Shown one piece after another: positions 40,298 through 42,563 of a stretch of 42,563 nt of DNA. The first letter of the stretch is position 1. Each line of letters begins with the position of its first letter. A model generated the notes under the pieces. That model did not search any database. It saw only the letters and a program-made list of their open reading frames with translations, and was not told the origin of the DNA. The stretch is from NCBI GenBank assembly GCA_024642665.1, contig JAHEAR010000006.1, positions 107,559 through 150,121 of the forward strand, given 5' to 3'. The position numbers and the translations under genes were made by a program. This DNA comes from Bacteroidota bacterium. Its GTDB lineage: Bacteria > Bacteroidota > Bacteroidia > Chitinophagales > Saprospiraceae.

Positions 40298-40339
40298 TCC
40301 CCAATCCCTGCTCTAATTTGTAAAAGCAGGAATTGGGGA
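40298..40339. terminator. Bidirectional intrinsic terminator
   Basis: TCCCCAATCCCTGCT (40298-40312) pairs with AGCAGGAATTGGGGA (40325-40339) in 14 of 15 positions around a 12-base loop, with A-runs on both plus-strand flanks (TAAAAAA and GAAAAAAA). On the minus strand the stem is followed by TTTTTTA, so it ends the gene at 40371-40868 transcribed leftward. Confidence 0.85.
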
Positions 40340-40370
40340 GAAAAAAATTCTATTGTAACTACCTTATTGG

Positions 40371-40868
40371 CTATTTACAAGGATTATCATCCCGGTTATA
40401 GCAATCGCGGATAGCAATATACTTGCCATCGCGCTTCTCGAATAAAGTCATGTATTTACCTTTTCGAACGACATTTCCGTCTTTGTCCACTGTAGTGGAT
40501 GTACCTGTTTCGGTGGCGTAGTTGCCTGCAGCCCAGACTCCGGTCACCTCAAAAGAGATCGTGTAGCCCATGGTATCCTCTTCGAAACCTTTCATCACAC
40601 TTGCTTTGATCGCTTCTTTTCCTACGTCTGTTGGTGCATTGTAGGTAAGACTCTGCGCATCATCGGCATAGTAAGCGACAACGCCGTCGGCATCTTTAGC
40701 GTTTTCAGCTACAGCAAAAGCAGCTTCCATAGCTGCGATTTCTGCCTTGACGGCATCCATGTCAATTTGTTCTGCGTGATGTTCTTCCATTTCTTCATGC
40801 TCCTCGCAGGAAGGGAGAAATAATAAAATTGGTGCCAATAGCACCATAAAAAGTAATGTGCGTTTCAT
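40371..40868 (-). CDS. SnoaL/DUF4440-like lipoprotein
   Basis: A 165-residue protein with a lipoprotein signal ending LLFLPSC (Cys 21), then a short, very acidic histidine-rich linker (EEHEEMEEHHAEQ). The remaining 120 residues match the nuclear-transport-factor-2-like fold of SnoaL/DUF4440 proteins: helix AEIAAMEAAFAVAENAKDAD, then GVVAYYADDAQSLTYNAP, ending with the strands KGKYMTLFEKRDGKYIAIRD. Members are small-molecule-binding or ketosteroid-isomerase-like proteins, often with no known substrate. It should be anchored in the periplasm or outer membrane. The linker might bind metal. The gene ends in the terminator 40298-40339 and lies 115 bases downstream of the flippase gene on the same strand. 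Confidence 0.85.
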   Translation of the reverse strand: MKRTLLFMVLLAPILLFLPSCEEHEEMEEHHAEQIDMDAVKAEIAAMEAAFAVAENAKDADGVVAYYADDAQSLTYNAPTDVGKEAIKASVMKGFEEDTMGYTISFEVTGVWAAGNYATETGTSTTVDKDGNVVRKGKYMTLFEKRDGKYIAIRDCYNRDDNPCK

Positions 40869-40983
40869 GATCTTTAATTAGTTGGTTTAACTAACAAGAT
40901 ACAAATAAGAAATGATCATATATGTTTTATTTTTTTTGTTGCCCCTCAGGACGAAAAGCATATGACCAAATCTATGACCCAAC

Positions 40984-42471
40984 TTAGTTGGTTCTTCCCA
41001 ACACCTGCCTAATCAAGGGCCTTTCAAGCCTATATGCCAAAAGCAGAAAGGCAGCTACAAATACTGAATTACATAGAAGTATAAGCACAAATTGATTCCC
41101 AATCCAGCCTCGCATCCATTCCATCAATAAATAAATCAAAATGGCCAAGACAATCCATCCGATCATCCGGCCAACTTTATAAGGAATCGGAAAATACTTT
41201 TGTCCCTGAAAATAGGAAGCAACACACATGAATAAATAACAAGCCAATGCTGTCCATGCAGACCCGATGACCTCCATGCGTTGGATCAACAAAATATTTC
41301 CCACCACTGTAATGACAACTCCTCCTATAGCTATCCAGGCACCCCAACGCGTTTTGTCGGCCAGTTTATACCAAGCCGAAAGATTATAGTATATACCTAA
41401 TAAAAGATATGAAAGGAGAAGAATCGGAACAACATATAATCCTGCCCGGAAATTGCTCCCCAGAATTAATTGAAAGACATCCATATAGGCGAGGATAAAC
41501 AACATCATGGTAGCTCCCACCAAAGTAAAGGCAAGAGCAACATCCGCATACACCTGCCGCGAATCATCCCGGTCTTTATGTGCAAAGAAAAATGGCTCGG
41601 CTGCATAGTTAAAAGCCACTGTGAAAAGATTTAACAATAGCGCCAGCGATGCAGCTGCTGCGAAGACTCCACCATCAGAAAGATTGGTCGTCACATCATT
41701 TGGAAGAATATATTTTTGAAACGTAATGTAAGAGGACTGGTTGATGACACCGGCAAATCCAACAATCACTAATGGCCATGAATAACTCAACATACGTTTG
41801 AAGAATGTAAAATCCCATTCCAGTGACTGACCTTTGATAAAAGGCAACAAGCCTAAAAAAGTAAACAAACTGGCCAGCATATTACCCAGAAACACATAGA
41901 ACAACTGATCGTTTGGTCGATAGAACTGCTCCCAAAAACCTCCTCCTTCAGAAAGGTGGGGAAGTATCTCAATAAAAAACAAAACAAAAACTATGTTGAG
42001 AACAATGGATCCCATCTTAAGTGCAAGAAAAACCCAGGGCCTGTTTTGCTGCCTCAAACTCGCAAAAGGAACGGAAGAAAGTACATCAAAGAATAGTACA
42101 CCACCCAGCAACATAAGGTGTGTCGTCATTCCCTCATAATGCATCCAATCGGCCACATCCCCCCGGAATATCCAAAGCGCCACCACGAATAACGAAGCAA
42201 GCAATAACAAAAAGGACATCGACATGGTCGTCACTTTTGCTCTGTCCTCTTTTGCATAGCGAAAATAAGTGGTCTCCATCCTAAAGGTGAGAATCACTAA
42301 GACAATCGCAACATAGAAATACATATCTCTGTAGATGCCGTATTTGCTAAGCTGATCATTAAAGACATAGGTGAGGTAGGATGTAAAAAGGACATAGTGC
42401 AATATCCTGCTCAGGATATAACTAAATCCGTAAATGGCGGTTTCGCCGGCTAATTTTCGAATCAGGGTCAT
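40984..42471 (-). CDS. Oligosaccharide flippase / polysaccharide biosynthesis membrane protein
   Basis: A 495-residue integral inner-membrane protein with about 12-14 hydrophobic helices along its length (GFSYILSRILHYVLFTSYL, MSFLLLLASLFVVALWIF, LALKMGSIVLNIVFVLFFIE, VYADVALAFTLVGATMMLFI, VVPILLLSYLLLGIYYNLSA and others). It belongs to the MATE-like Wzx/PST family, which flips lipid-linked oligosaccharides across the inner membrane; the N-terminal pattern ETAIYGFSYILSR is typical of Bacteroidota members. It probably works with envelope glycan genes, of which there are several elsewhere in the window. The ATG at 42471 is 92 bases from the right window edge; no complete gene is visible beyond it. 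Confidence 0.9.
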   Translation of the reverse strand: MTLIRKLAGETAIYGFSYILSRILHYVLFTSYLTYVFNDQLSKYGIYRDMYFYVAIVLVILTFRMETTYFRYAKEDRAKVTTMSMSFLLLLASLFVVALWIFRGDVADWMHYEGMTTHLMLLGGVLFFDVLSSVPFASLRQQNRPWVFLALKMGSIVLNIVFVLFFIEILPHLSEGGGFWEQFYRPNDQLFYVFLGNMLASLFTFLGLLPFIKGQSLEWDFTFFKRMLSYSWPLVIVGFAGVINQSSYITFQKYILPNDVTTNLSDGGVFAAAASLALLLNLFTVAFNYAAEPFFFAHKDRDDSRQVYADVALAFTLVGATMMLFILAYMDVFQLILGSNFRAGLYVVPILLLSYLLLGIYYNLSAWYKLADKTRWGAWIAIGGVVITVVGNILLIQRMEVIGSAWTALACYLFMCVASYFQGQKYFPIPYKVGRMIGWIVLAILIYLLMEWMRGWIGNQFVLILLCNSVFVAAFLLLAYRLERPLIRQVLGRTN

Positions 42472-42563
42472 AGTCTCGGTGTGAAATTAGTAATATCTCA
42501 GATTTGGAAGCCATTAAGCAAAGAAGGGAGCACAAACTATCCTTCAGAAACGACCCACCCTTT

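Overview
The window looks like a chromosomal segment of a Bacteroidota bacterium, most probably of the Saprospiria/Chitinophagia type. The evidence is a subtilisin-like protease with a type IX secretion (T9SS) C-terminal sorting domain, a NagZ/beta-lactamase fusion lipid-side hydrolase, a LytTR regulator paired with a beta-propeller histidine kinase, a bacterial GH3-type adenylating enzyme, several lipoproteins, and promoter-like sites of the Bacteroidota form TTTG-N19/20-TAnnTTTG with no Shine-Dalgarno sites. No rRNA, tRNA, CRISPR array, transposase or phage gene was seen. The genus-level placement is inference.

Layout. (1) 1-3527, minus strand: a GH3-family enzyme followed by a small hypothetical protein, and an all-helical repeat protein of unknown function. 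(2) 3528-4691: an AT-rich stretch with one or two small plus-strand peptide genes, several inverted repeats and a clear plus-strand terminator. (3) 4692-7603: uvrA with a near-consensus promoter. (4) 8213-14986: an envelope glycan island with an MsbA-like ABC exporter, a GT2 and a group-1 glycosyltransferase on the plus strand, converging on a minus-strand operon of a SatD-like regulator, a GT4 glycosyltransferase and a DUF6492-like glycosyltransferase. (5) 15098-18263: a phenylacetyl-CoA epoxidase locus (paaE, tetR, paaA, paaB) with a palindromic operator in front of paaE, but without paaC and paaD. (6) 18273-25313: an M15 D,D-carboxypeptidase lipoprotein, a thioredoxin-fold protein, lpxD (minus), a Tat-exported HisC-like aminotransferase, and polA (minus). 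(7) 25464-29343: LytTR response regulator and propeller sensor kinase, overlapping by 4 bases. (8) 29749-30740: two small lipoproteins and a strong terminator. (9) 30971-37111: a probable operon of a TMTC-like GT-C/TPR membrane protein, the NagZ/beta-lactamase fusion and a LolC/E-type permease. (10) 37217-42471: an outer-membrane beta-barrel protein, the T9SS-sorted protease, a SnoaL-like lipoprotein and an oligosaccharide flippase.

The most striking non-genic signal is a set of short tandem arrays whose period is 7 bases. The units differ from place to place (GRGCRAA, GRGCATG, GRGCGTA, GGAGTGA, GGAGGCA, AAAAGTG), yet they keep the same period, and at seven genes (after paaE, the M15 peptidase, the thioredoxin-fold protein, the aminotransferase, polA, the sensor kinase and the protease) the array begins 0-8 bases after the stop codon, on the coding strand of that gene. 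Others lie just before start codons (tetR, thioredoxin-fold gene) or between divergent genes (lpxD/aminotransferase). One array changes unit sequence without losing phase.

Functionally, most genes serve the cell envelope: lipid A (lpxD), export and assembly of glycans (ABC exporter, glycosyltransferases, flippase, GT-C enzyme), peptidoglycan turnover (M15, NagZ fusion) and lipoprotein or outer membrane handling. DNA maintenance (uvrA, polA) and aromatic catabolism (paa) are interspersed.
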